A DNA stretch of 64,000 nt from Magnetospirillum sp. GTDB taxonomy: Bacteria > Pseudomonadota > Alphaproteobacteria > Rhodospirillales > Magnetospirillaceae. The stretch covers positions 992,001-1,056,000 of the forward strand of contig JANQAI010000005.1 of NCBI GenBank assembly GCA_024707145.1, in the 5' to 3' direction. Under the pieces are notes generated by a model that searched no databases, was not told where the DNA came from, and was given only the letters and a program-made list of their open reading frames with translations. The position numbers were made by a program, and so were the translations under genes. Shown here piece by piece: positions 10,068-18,539 of this stretch. Position 1 is the stretch's first letter; the number at the start of each line of letters is the position of its first letter.

Positions 10068-10313
10068 ATGAACGCGATTGCGATGAATGTTGTGAAGGAA
10101 CGGCACCCGGTGGAACACGCGCTCGATTCGCGCATCCATGGGGTGATCGTGTCCAGCGTGGACAGCGCCCCCCTGGCCGCCGTCGAGCCGAGCAGCACGC
10201 CCGTCCCGCTGAAGCCCTCGGCGGCGATGCTGGCCGCCGGGTCGCGCGCCGGCGGCGTCTCGGTCGAGACGGCCTGGAAGATCTATCTGGCGATGATCAA
10301 GGAAGCCGCCTGA
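10068..10313 (+). CDS. Small conserved-looking protein, function unknown
   Basis: 81 residues from ATG 10068, preceded by a strong AAGGAG at 10055-10060. The sequence is MNAIAMNVVKERHPVEHALD followed by an alanine/proline/serine-rich middle and a C-terminal amphipathic helix (SVETAWKIYLAMIKEAA). There is no signal peptide or membrane segment. It stands alone between the pyrD operon and the prophage remnant. I do not recognise a family. The good ribosome-binding site and codon bias argue that it is a real gene. Confidence 0.55.
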   Translation: MNAIAMNVVKERHPVEHALDSRIHGVIVSSVDSAPLAAVEPSSTPVPLKPSAAMLAAGSRAGGVSVETAWKIYLAMIKEAA

Positions 10314-10420
10314 CCGGTCCGTTCCATGCTCTCCTTCCGCGGCGGCGGCCCGGATCCGGATGTCCGGACCGCCGGAGCGCGGCAGGACGACGTCGTTCGG
10401 CATCGTTGCGGAACGGGCGG

Positions 10421-10903
10421 TCATTCGACGTCGTTGTAGAACTGGAATCCGCCGATCTCGGCACAGACGCTGCGCCCTTGCGCCCATTGCGGGTTCCCGC
10501 CCGCCCGGTGCAGGTGAGTCGCCCCGTCGGTCGGATCGTCGAGCAGACCGGCCACCGCGCGGCGGGCGATCCGTTGGGCGGCGGCGAAGACCGGGTCCGC
10601 GGCGGTCACCGACAGCAGCCCCAGCCGCCCCGGCGCGTCCGGGTCCCAGCAAGGGAACTGTCCCGGCAGACGGCACACGGCGACCACGTCATTTCCCCCA
10701 CCACCACCCTCCCTGGCTGCGCGCCCGGCCGACGCGGTTCATCACGACCGCCGCCACCGCCTCCATGGCCCGCACTGATTCGCCGCGCGCCTCCCCCACA
10801 GGGTGCGGGCGAGCGTGTCGACGGCCTGACCGGAAGCGTCGGCGGACGGACCCTGCGGCGGAACGGCCGGTCCGGGTTCCGGCTTCAGGACACGCGCCCT
10901 CAT
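10421..10903 (-). CDS. SleB-type cell wall hydrolase, phage endolysin candidate, two frameshifts as sequenced
   Basis: Cell wall hydrolase of the SleB/CwlJ (Hydrolase_2) family. After frame repair, residues about 30-155 read LARTLWGEARGESVRAMEAV, NRVGRARSQGGWWWGNDVVA, VCRLPGQFPCWDPDA, then the GATHLHRAGGNPQWAQG and IGGFQFYNDV blocks of the family. The catalytic Glu is in WGEARGE. Breaks are in the C/T run near 10695-10703 and in the C-run near 10791-10795; each needs one base. The start ATG 10903 overlaps the stop of the holin-like gene, giving a lysis-cassette order (holin-like, then hydrolase) next to terminase. Prophage origin is inferred from that context. Confidence 0.75.
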
Positions 10904-11235
10904 CGGCGGCCTCCGTCGCCGTAGGGCGGGGCATAGGGCTGGGCGAACGGCGCGCAGCCGTTTTCCAGCTTGGTCTCGATGCGCAGCAGGTGGTCGGTCA
11001 GCCGCCGCTCCACATCCTTCAGCGTCGCCACCGAGACGTAGGTCTTGGCGACCTCCAGCTTGTAGGCGGCCAGGCTCTCGCGGACCTGCGCCTGGGCGGT
11101 CTCGGCGCGCGCCCGCACCGTCTCCAGCGCGGATTCCGCGTCCCGGCGCAGCCGCGCGATCAGCCAGAACAGCCCGCCCATGACCGGCAGTTCGACCGCC
11201 GTGATCCACCAGGACAGGTCGATGGACTCCTGCAT
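10900..11235 (-). CDS. Holin-like small membrane protein with coiled coil
   Basis: 111 residues. An N-terminal hydrophobic helix (WWITAVELPVMGGLFWLIA, about residues 9-27) is followed by a long charged helix (residues 30-90, ALETVRARAETAQAQVRESL and on) and a proline-rich tail. This single-membrane-helix plus coiled-coil plan is common in phage proteins placed between terminase and endolysin. It overlaps the hydrolase gene by four bases (ATGA). A role as holin or spanin-like factor is inference from position; the sequence alone does not prove it. Confidence 0.6.
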   Translation of the reverse strand: MQESIDLSWWITAVELPVMGGLFWLIARLRRDAESALETVRARAETAQAQVRESLAAYKLEVAKTYVSVATLKDVERRLTDHLLRIETKLENGCAPFAQPYAPPYGDGGRR

Positions 11236-11323
11236 CTCCGTTCTCCAAGGAAAAAGGCAAAGAAAAGGCCGCCGTCCGGTCAGGGAAGGCGGCCCGTCGG
11301 ACCATCGGACTTCGCGGGCATGG

Positions 11324-12030
11324 TCACACGTCCCAGCCCTCCGCCGGGGTTGCGGGCAGGCCCGGCACCGCCGCGGCGCGCCAGTCCGCCTTCCGCCCCG
11401 GCGCCGGCTGGCGGTCGAAGCGGAACGGCTCGCAGGACAGCGCGCCGGCCACCGCGTCCAGCCCGTCGTCGCGGCCGGTGTAGCGTCCGTCCGGCGACCA
11501 TTCGCGCATCTCGCGGATGAAGGGCGTCTCCCACACCGTTGCGTGGGCGAGCAGCCGGCGGTCGGCCAGCAGGGCGTCGAACGCCTCGCGGATGCGCAGC
11601 GCCTTGGCCCGGCGGCTGGCTTCCTCGACCACGGCGGCGCCGACCTTCTCCGCGCGCAGCGCTTTGCGCAACAGGCCGGGGAGGAAGCGGCCGATGCCGT
11701 TGATCTCCACGTGCACCGCCGGCAGATGGTGCCGCTCCAGGAAGCGGGCGACCTGGAGGCATTGCTGCTCCGCCTCGGTGTCCGGATCGCCGGGGTCCAC
11801 CGACAGGTAGAGCACCCGGTGCAGGTAGAAGCGCCCGTCCGCCCCGCCGAACACGGCGGCGACGACGCTGGAATCGCCGGGCTTGCCGCCCTCCGCCGCC
11901 GGCCGCGCGAAGGCCGGGTCCCACCAGCAGGAGGCCGAGGCCATGCGCAGGCCGTTCAGCGTCAGCACCGCCCGCCCCGCCGACTCCCGGTATTCCAGCT
12001 CGCCGTCGTAACGGCTCTGGAGGGAACCAT
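11324..12030 (-). pseudogene. Phage terminase large subunit, C-terminal fragment
   Basis: About 235 residues of a DNA-packaging terminase. The visible part is the RNase H-like nuclease domain: VVAAVFGGADGRFYLHRVLY, a HLPAVHVEINGIGRF block and the C-terminal RDDGLDAVAGAL acidic motif near residue 185. The ATPase half is missing. In frame the homology continues upstream of the first ATG (11968) to SLQSRYDGELEYRESAGRAV and stops at about 12030, where it meets the GGAACCATAAA repeat cluster. An insertion or deletion has therefore removed the 5' half. With the hydrolase and holin-like genes it marks a dead prophage. Confidence 0.75.
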
Positions 12031-12141
12031 AAACTCAAACGAGGGATGTTGGAATCATTGAGAAATTTGGATTATCGGGAACCATAAAGCTCATCGCGGG
12101 AACCACAAATTTGTACCACGGGGCACTCTAGGAACCATAAA
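12022..12141. repeat. Cluster of four GGAACCAYAAA motifs, transposon-end-like
   Basis: The motif (G)GGAACCATAAA occurs at 12022-12033, 12077-12088, 12098-12109 (one C variant) and 12131-12141, all in the same direction. Several short direct repeats within 120 bp are typical of transposase-binding ends of Mu/Tn7/Tn5053- and IS21-type elements. A TGTTGG lies at 12048-12053 between the first and second copies. The cluster marks the exact point where the terminase gene is cut. I found no matching inverted cluster elsewhere in the window, so the partner end is unknown. Confidence 0.6.
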
Positions 12142-12162
12142 GCTGTTCGCACTTGGCCGCGC

Positions 12163-12478
12163 CTTGGCTTGCAGGACATCGCCGACCTGATCGGCCTGTC
12201 CGGCAAAGATCGGCAGCCATGGCAGCGAGTGGCCGATATGATGGCGCGCGGCGAGTTGGAGTAGGTGCGGGCCGACTGCGAGTCGGAAGTGTTGCCCCCT
12301 GACCCGGCTGGGCACAGCGCCAGCGTCGACAGCCTCGAGGAGTGCTTGGCCCGCGAGCGGACAACCCGCCCCCGCCTGGGGGCCTTCCGCGACCGGTGGC
12401 AGGCCTCAAAGCGGCCAGCCCCGATGCATGTCCCATTGCCTCACCCCACGCTGGCTTCGGAGTCGCCGCACCTTGCTA
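12163..12478 (+). pseudogene. Decayed 3' fragment of a PF10108-type 3'-5' exonuclease
   Basis: Translation gives LGLQDIADLIGLSGK, VADMMARGELE, an in-frame TAG at 12261, then VRADCESEV, HSASVDSLEECLARER and PAPMHVPLPHPTL. These blocks match the C-terminal half of the intact exonuclease encoded at 55040-55864 in order. About 17 residues (the LYAAYVRWALLTGRT region) are deleted and the 5' half is absent. The fragment ends where the IS5-type element begins at 12480. It is a degenerate extra copy, not an active gene. Confidence 0.82.
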
Positions 12479-12479
12479 G

Positions 12480-13346
12480 GTTCTGTTCTCAAAGGCTGTG
12501 AGGGTTTGGCTGTGCCCTGTTGAAGGGGGATGGCACGATCTGAACTGAGCGATGAGCAGCTTCAGCATTTGCTGGAGTTGCTTCCGCCGGAACGCCCGTG
12601 GACGGGCCGGCCGGCGCGGGACCTGGAGCGCACCGTGCGGGCGATCCTGTGGGTGAACCGCACCGGCTCGCCCTGGCGCGATCTTCCGGCCGAGTACGGT
12701 CCCTGGCAGACGGCGGCCAACCGCTTCTACCGCTGGCGCAAGGCCGGGGTATGGGAGCGCGTGTTGGAACTGGTTCAGGCCGAGGCGGATGAGGCCGGCA
12801 AGTTGGACTGGAGCCTGCACCAAGTCGACAGCACAGTGGTCCGCGCCCACCAGCACGCCGCCGGCGCAAAGGGGCAGTTGAACCAAGCGCTTGGCCGCTC
12901 GCGCGGCGGCATCTCAACCAAGATCCACCTGCGCGCCGACCGCCACGGCCAACCGCTCGCTTTCGTGCTGAGCCCCGGTCAAGCCGCCGACCAGAGCGCG
13001 TTGACGGTGCTGATGGAGGCGGTCGCAGTGCGCCGAGTGGCAGGTGGACGACCGCGGGAAAGACCCGAGCGCGTGGTCGCTGACCGCGCCTACTCCAGCC
13101 AAGCCATCCGCCGCTACCTGCGTCGGCGCGGGATCGGGGCGGTGATCCCACAGCCCTCCAGCCAGAAGCCCTGTGCTCTGGTGGATTGGGCCGCCTATCG
13201 CTCCCGCAACGCCATCGAGCGCCTGATCAACCGCCTCAAACAGTTCCGTCGCATCGCCACCCGATACGAGAAACTCGCCGCCAACTACCTCGCCATGGTC
13301 CACATCGGGGCTATCCGACTATGGCTCAGGGTTTGAGAACAGGACC
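12480..13346 (+). mobile_element. Intact IS5-family (IS427-group-like) insertion sequence
   Basis: 867 bp bounded by inverted repeats GGTTCTGTTCTCAAA (12480-12494) and its near-perfect complement at 13332-13346 (one mismatch). Both sides are flanked by TA inside a CTAG context (12476-12479 and 13346-13349), consistent with a TA target duplication as in IS427-type elements. It carries one transposase gene. It lies between the exonuclease fragment and the tniQ end and looks recent, since ends and gene are undamaged. Confidence 0.85.
12530..13336 (+). CDS. IS5-family transposase
   Basis: 268 residues in one undamaged frame. The N-terminal DUF4096-like part (MARSELSDEQLQHLLELLPP, then GSPWRDLPAEYGPWQTAANR) is followed by the DDE domain. 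The acidic residues are in QVDSTVVRAHQHAAG (about 103), VVADRAYSS (about 183) and the RNAIERLINRLKQFRRIATR signature. This is typical of single-ORF IS427-group enzymes. Start ATG 12530 is 50 bp from the left end. The element appears capable of transposition. Confidence 0.92.
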   Translation: MARSELSDEQLQHLLELLPPERPWTGRPARDLERTVRAILWVNRTGSPWRDLPAEYGPWQTAANRFYRWRKAGVWERVLELVQAEADEAGKLDWSLHQVDSTVVRAHQHAAGAKGQLNQALGRSRGGISTKIHLRADRHGQPLAFVLSPGQAADQSALTVLMEAVAVRRVAGGRPRERPERVVADRAYSSQAIRRYLRRRGIGAVIPQPSSQKPCALVDWAAYRSRNAIERLINRLKQFRRIATRYEKLAANYLAMVHIGAIRLWLRV

Positions 13347-13391
13347 TAGCGAATACGTTCTCTGATGGACGTGAAGCTTATCCGTGCCGCC

Positions 13392-14246
13392 TTATCCGAG
13401 CATCCCAGCCGAACCGACCATGGGACGCATGCTCACCGAGTGGACTCGCTCGTGCGAAAGCCGAGGGATGCCATTCGTGCTTGCATTGCGGGTTCGACGT
13501 TGTCCCCCCTTCTTCGACAGCCCCCTCGCTCCCGCCAACGTAACCCTCCCGATTCGCAGCATCGCTAAAGCCGCAGTCTGAAAGGGCATGCGATCGAGCA
13601 ACGGATGCCCGACCCGATCGACGCCGCCCAAACGCCCAACCAGATAGCGATCGGCCACGAGGTCCGACGGCTCAAGGGAAACCGATCCTTGATCGGCCAA
13701 GTCACACCCACAACGGCAGAACCGAGGAGAAGCTTGTCTTCGCGCGAGTTGGACGCCACACGCGGGACATGCATCAATCAGCAGTAGGCCGTGTAGCGGG
13801 CATGATGTTACCGCCGTCAAGCCCCACCACGTTCTCCGGTGGGGCCGGCACGCCATCGGTCCGGCGCGTTCCTTGAGATCGACTCTTAGACAGCCGGGAC
13901 AGACACGACCGGCACCGCAAGATATGCGATTGGACACCCTTGCGCTGATCAACTCGCTACCGATGAACATAGCGCCGTTCTCGTCAACACACAGCGTCGA
14001 TGCGCGAATGCGGGTTTCGGGGACTCCACTGAGAAGCGCGAGTTCAACCAAGCGGCGTCCGTTTTCGATCTCATGCACGAAATTGGGGATTCCGATTGCC
14101 ATCTCAGAAATGAACTCACTGGCCGATGTGTGGCCGTGCCGAACCGCCACGCGTCCAAGGAGTCCATACGCAGGCTCAAAGGGTACAGGCCTCACCCTCA
14201 ACGGCAACCTCCCGAGAGCGCTGAAGCCTATGATTGGTTTGTCCAT
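13392..14246 (-). CDS. tniQ: TniQ-family transposition targeting protein
   Basis: TniQ proteins choose targets for Tn7/Tn5053-type transposons, and in CRISPR-associated transposons they bind Cascade. The N-terminal block (LPLRVRPVPFEPAYGLLGRV) and a zinc-ribbon region are visible, with pairs CPGC (about residue 115), SCPLH, DACPACG and CRCGC (about 150-180). 284 residues is short for the family. The last 40 residues look out of frame: the C6 run at 13504-13509 may have one extra base, in which case the protein would end at 13433. The IS5-type element lies 45 bp past the end, so loss of a C-terminal part is possible. It is third in the tniA-tniB-tniQ order. Confidence 0.82.
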   Translation of the reverse strand: MDKPIIGFSALGRLPLRVRPVPFEPAYGLLGRVAVRHGHTSASEFISEMAIGIPNFVHEIENGRRLVELALLSGVPETRIRASTLCVDENGAMFIGSELISARVSNRISCGAGRVCPGCLRVDLKERAGPMACRPHRRTWWGLTAVTSCPLHGLLLIDACPACGVQLARRQASPRFCRCGCDLADQGSVSLEPSDLVADRYLVGRLGGVDRVGHPLLDRMPFQTAALAMLRIGRVTLAGARGLSKKGGQRRTRNASTNGIPRLSHERVHSVSMRPMVGSAGMLG

Positions 14247-14414
14247 CGAAGGTCAATCCCTGCAAGCCTTTCCGACACAGGCCCCTGGGTTTGCGGCGCA
14301 GCATCAGTCAGCGGTTTGCCGCCGAGGAATCGTGCACGCTCGTGCACGCGCTTGACCAGATGCAAACTCACGCCACTCAATCATCCGCTCTTGGACGCGT
14401 GGAGGGGAGCGGCA

Positions 14415-15632
14415 TCAGGATCGGGTAAAGGGGGTGAAGGGCTGGCGCCCCTTCGCCTTGAGTTTGGTCTGGCGCGAGCCGTCTTTGCCGGAGTTCATCA
14501 CTGTCACTCCCGATAAGCCGTCAGCGGCTAGCCGCGACTCGATCCACAATTCCTTCAATCGGGCTTCGTCGCACAGGAAAGGATTGCTGTCGCGCGATGC
14601 CTCGGTAGCCTTCTTCGCTTCTTCGTCCTCATCAAGAATGGTATCGAAGTCCAATATCTCGTCCTGATCGTAGGTCCGGTTCCAACTCGAATGGACGTCG
14701 GCCATCAATTCCAAGCTGAGGGATGGAAGGTTGTGTTCTTTGGCCAGGGAAAGGGCTTCGCTTGCGTACTTCCACATAATGCCAATCTCCCCGCCGGTGG
14801 CGACGTACCATCGTCGAGCGACGTCGTGCCTTACTAAGCCGGATGGTTCGGGTAAATCGAGCATTCTCTCGAGCGTCCCCAGAATGCTGCAAAACACAAT
14901 GCGCCCTTGCTTGGTTGTCCAGTTGTATGGCCTTAACACCATCGCCGGCTGCAATCGCCGGCGAAGCTGTTCATAATGAGTAATTTTTAGGAGTTCCGGA
15001 AGACCCGCGATGACAATTTGCCTTTTTGTTCGATTGAGAAGCGACTTTATGAACTCAGAGACGTCCTCAGTTGCTTCGTCATCCTTTTCATGAACGAAGT
15101 GATGTCCTTCATCGATAAATAGCATTTCCGTGCCCATCTGGTCGGCGTAAAACTCAATTTTATCAATAATATCATTGGCATTCCACTTCTCACGTGCTTT
15201 GTAACCAAAGGCACCCAAAAGAGCGGCCACAAGCGCGCGTTGAGTTGTTTTCTTTGCCGCTTCGACATAAACGATCCGACGAATATCGCCATCTCGCAAT
15301 GTCTTGACCCTTGCTGCATCTACGGTTCCAGAAGTGTTCCCTGAGGAGACACTCTCGAGTGTAAGATCGGGATAATCCCGCATATAACTCTCAAGAGCCG
15401 TCGTTTTGCCTGACCCCGTTGCCCCGATAACGAGCAGCGCTCTGGCTTTGAGCCGTTTGCCTCCCGGCGGTTTGTAACGGGCGTGAAGTCGACCGATGGC
15501 CGCTTTCGCTTGGACATGATTGGGATGTGGCACCACCAGGGATTCGAAATCGAGGATGGGATCCGCCAAGTGCGCCATGGCGCTGGCTGGTTGACCATTG
15601 GCGCCCACGCTCACTTCATCTCGTTCGCCCAT
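14415..15632 (-). CDS. tniB: TniB/TnsC-type AAA+ ATPase, transposition regulator
   Basis: 405 residues in one intact frame. Walker A is GATGSGKTT at residues 70-78. Walker B is EMLFIDEGHH with Asp174/Glu175. A sensor-1-like VIAGLPELL follows and then an Arg-rich segment (QLRRRLQPAMVLRPY). This is the TniB/TnsC plan: an ATPase that polymerises on target DNA and links the targeting protein to the transposase. Length is somewhat above plain TniB (about 300), with an acidic C-terminal extension from about residue 325. Its start overlaps the tniA stop by 22 bp, so the two are one operon. Confidence 0.88.
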   Translation of the reverse strand: MGERDEVSVGANGQPASAMAHLADPILDFESLVVPHPNHVQAKAAIGRLHARYKPPGGKRLKARALLVIGATGSGKTTALESYMRDYPDLTLESVSSGNTSGTVDAARVKTLRDGDIRRIVYVEAAKKTTQRALVAALLGAFGYKAREKWNANDIIDKIEFYADQMGTEMLFIDEGHHFVHEKDDEATEDVSEFIKSLLNRTKRQIVIAGLPELLKITHYEQLRRRLQPAMVLRPYNWTTKQGRIVFCSILGTLERMLDLPEPSGLVRHDVARRWYVATGGEIGIMWKYASEALSLAKEHNLPSLSLELMADVHSSWNRTYDQDEILDFDTILDEDEEAKKATEASRDSNPFLCDEARLKELWIESRLAADGLSGVTVMNSGKDGSRQTKLKAKGRQPFTPFTRS

Positions 15633-17814
15633 TGCTCCACCATCCTTTCGATGTCGTCGTCAATATTTTGCCTTTCCGGATATCCGAGAGACGGTGCCGG
15701 TGTGGATGTGGTGCCAGCAGACGGCAAGGCGTCGGCCAGGGCCGATGTCTTCAGGTCGGGTGTCGACGGCTGAGACGAAGCAGTCTCCGGCGGCGGCGGT
15801 TTCGGGTCAGCCGTCATTGCCCCATTGAGCAGAGGGGTGAACGGCTGACCGTTTGCCTCGTAACGGGCAGCCTTGGCAGCGGTTGCCGTTGTCGCACCGT
15901 TTTCAAAAACAGTCCGCACGGTTTCCTCTGCCAGAGCCTTCGCCATTTCAAGATGATTGACAGTAATAGGCGTTCCTGTCGGGAGATTGTGCTTTGCGAT
16001 CAGCTTATGAACTTTATGCTGGTACTTGGAAACATTTCGCGAAATTGTCGGGTCCGTGCAGGGCAACACGTACCACCGGCCCAGATCGTCGTCGAGAATC
16101 CAGATTTCTCCACGATCATAAGGATCAACGCGGATGATCCAGTCTTTCGCGAGACCTCCTCGGCGTGCCTTGAGTTCCTCAAGCACCTTCTTATCGGAGT
16201 AGAGCAGGCCATCGTAATGGACACCGACGTTTGATATTGGTCTCCGAATAACTTCTCCGGTCATACGGATGATGTGATCGAAGTCAGGAACTGGCCGAAC
16301 CGGATAGAGTTCCGTAAGCTGCCGCCATTTCTCTACAGGACGGCACTTGATCGTGGGGTGGACTGCCTCATGATAATCATCTACAATCCATTTTAATATC
16401 TTATAATTGACTTCGGCTAGAGTAAGTCGCGCACGAACAACAGGATCATAAAAGTCCTGGGTTCGCGAGAGGACCGCCCCTCTTCATGACTGAACACCTG
16501 AACGCCAATACTTCCAAACAGTCGCTCTATTGCCCCTTTCAGCCACGGCGTCTTTCTTGGCAAGTTGATGACAGCGAAATTCAACATGGTTTCTGTCAAG
16601 TGCAGACTTTTCGACCGAAGTTCCTTGCCATTGTCGCAGAAGACCCTCTCGGGGATACCATGGCAGGGCCAGTCGTGTTCGAGACCTTCGATTCCAGAAA
16701 GATCCTTTTTCCAGAACGCATGCGCCAACGCACGCTGTAGGGATGCGTAGGATGGCACCTCAAAGCTCAAATGGGCTCCAAGGATGACGCGTGTCGCACG
16801 ATCAAGGATGACCGTGAGCCATGGCCGCCCAAGAGGACGCCCAGTGAGCGGATGAATGACAACGAGATCGATCAAACAATGATCAATTTCAACCTCTTCA
16901 AGTGGTCGTTCTGGTGGCGTTGTGCGCTCGAAAATGCCGTATTTCAAGTAGGCAGCGCGCCGACCATAACGCCTCTCAAATTCCGCCCGCTCTGTATAGT
17001 TCCTGTCGATAAAAACACGAAAGGAACGAAAGCTCACGCACGGAACATTTTTTTCTTCACAAATTTCCTTATATTTATTGTAAGCAAAATTTTTCCGCTT
17101 GCGCGGCATGCGCATGTAATAGTCTTCGACTGCACTAGCCATAGCTTTATAGGTGTCGGGCCCGTCATCCCATCGACGAGGGTAACGTGCTCGGCGGTTT
17201 CCCCGCAGGTGACGATGCGGGATCAGCAGACGTATGTCGCGCCCGTATTGGCTCCAAAGAATGTACCACGCTCGGATAGTGTAGGGGCTCGGCTTCCGGA
17301 AGGGCGGCGTGCGGACCGATTGAGTATCGGAAAGCTGCGGTTTTCTTCTGCGTCGTAGGACCGCGTCCTCGGCGGCACGCCTAATTGCAAGTTTAATGTC
17401 TTCCGCTTTCCACTCCTCACAATGCTCGGTGTAAATGGCCTCAGCAGCTGCAGCGTAGGCTTCCATTTTGTCTGGATATGCGTCGATAATGGCATCGACC
17501 TTGACCATGTAGACGGCTCGCCGCTCCGCATGTCGCCTTACCTCTTCGGGCCAGTATTCCCAAGTTTTCTCGAGAACATCCGCTATGCTTTTCGGCAACC
17601 CTTGAACGTTGCAGGGGTAATGGATAAGCCGGCGTGCTCCGTAAGCACTATCGATCTCGTCATCGCTCCAGGTCCTCTGGTCAGAACCATTGAAGGACCT
17701 GAGCAAATAGCCACCGCGCTTGCGCTCTACGACACCCCATAGCTCTGTAGCGCCGGTGGCGTTGCGGAATACAAGCGCATCCCCAGACTGGAACTTGAGC
17801 GGTATGGCGGTCAT
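15611..17814 (-). CDS. tniA: TniA/TnsB-type DDE transposase, one frameshift as sequenced
   Basis: Catalyses strand breakage and joining at the transposon ends. From ATG 17814 there is a long N-terminal DNA-binding region (about 300 residues), then the retroviral-integrase-like core with Asp311 (EVEIDHCLID), Asp394 (RVFCDNGKE) and Glu430 (LKGAIERLFGS), then a Mu-type C-terminal barrel and a proline-rich tail ending NIDDDIERMVEQWANEMK. The frame breaks in the C-run near 16469-16473. Restoring one base gives GAVLSRTQDFYDPVVRARLT and continues cleanly to 15611, about 734 residues in all. No TnsA endonuclease domain is fused or adjacent, so transposition may be replicative. The first gene of the tni operon. 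Confidence 0.88.
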
Positions 17815-17960
17815 GAGTTTTCTCCAGTACACGAGCCAATCAACGCGACCCCGCACCTTTTAATTTTTGCCATTGATGCGCATAAACTTAGAGCGCTTGT
17901 TTCTATGATATCTCCATTTGGGCAATACGCCGGTGATTGGATTGACCGACTTGAAGAGCT
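17815..17960 (-). promoter_or_regulatory. Interval between CRISPR array and tniA
   Basis: 146 bp separating the leader-distal end of the array from the tniA start. It is AT-rich around 17850-17915 and should hold the tniA promoter. The stretch directly after the degenerate repeat (17927-17960) could be a vestigial spacer, since it is about spacer length, but no repeat bounds it on the far side. Confidence 0.4.
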
Positions 17961-18322
17961 GTTTCGATCCACGCTCCTGCGAAGCCCTGACGACAAGTTC
18001 ATCAGCCATATGCTGCTGCATCCCGTGTTTCGATCCACGCTCCCGTGTAAGGAGCAACATCTCATGTGCCGCTTTCCGGACGTGCTGCATCAATTTCGAT
18101 CCACGCTCCCGGGTAAGGAACAACCGACGACATCGCCGCGACCATCCAGGCGTGCATATTTCGATCCACGCTCCCGCACAAGGAGCAACGTTTCTGAGTG
18201 AGCGAGGGGCATGGCCTGGACATGATTTCGATCCACGCTCCCACGCAAGGAGCAACGGTTGGCCGATGGACCGGCCCTTGTACTGGGTCATTTTCGATCC
18301 ACGCTCCCGCGCAAGGAGCAAC
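17961..18322 (-). CRISPR. Type I-C CRISPR array, six repeats and five spacers
   Basis: 32-bp repeats at 17961-17992 (degenerate), 18027-18058, 18093-18124, 18158-18189, 18225-18256 and 18291-18322. The plus-strand form is NTTTCGATCCACGCTCC followed by a variable part and AAGGAGCAAC; on the minus strand it ends GCGTGGATCGAAAT/C, like known I-C repeats with a GCTCC/GGAGC hairpin. Spacers are 33-35 bp. The cas genes are on the minus strand to the right, so the leader is at 18323-18539 and the degenerate repeat is leader-distal, as expected. The four middle repeats vary at two to four positions, unusual for an actively growing array and fitting the absence of cas1/cas2. I see no spacer target in this window. 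Confidence 0.95.
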
Positions 18323-18539
18323 TGTCTTCTCTTAAGGAGCTGGTAGGTAAGGCAAAACACCGTCACTTACGCGAACCGCTTGCGACCGACACGAAGATTT
18401 TGGAATTGTCCGCAACCCGCAAGGATAATCCAGTGACAAACAACGCTTATACCTACCCACAAACCCATCCACCTTGCGTGAGCGCTTCGGGTTCGCGCAG
18501 TTGTACACGGCGACAACTCTGCATCGCCAGACAGCCCAA
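18323..18539 (-). promoter_or_regulatory. Probable CRISPR leader
   Basis: 217 bp between the cas7 stop and the first (leader-proximal) repeat, with no coding sequence I would accept. By position it is the leader and holds the pre-crRNA promoter unless the array is read through from the cas operon. Confidence 0.5.

Noticed and set aside
17860..18366. Open frames running through the CRISPR array
   Set aside because: They translate the repeats (recurring ERGSK or GAWIE strings) and have no other support.
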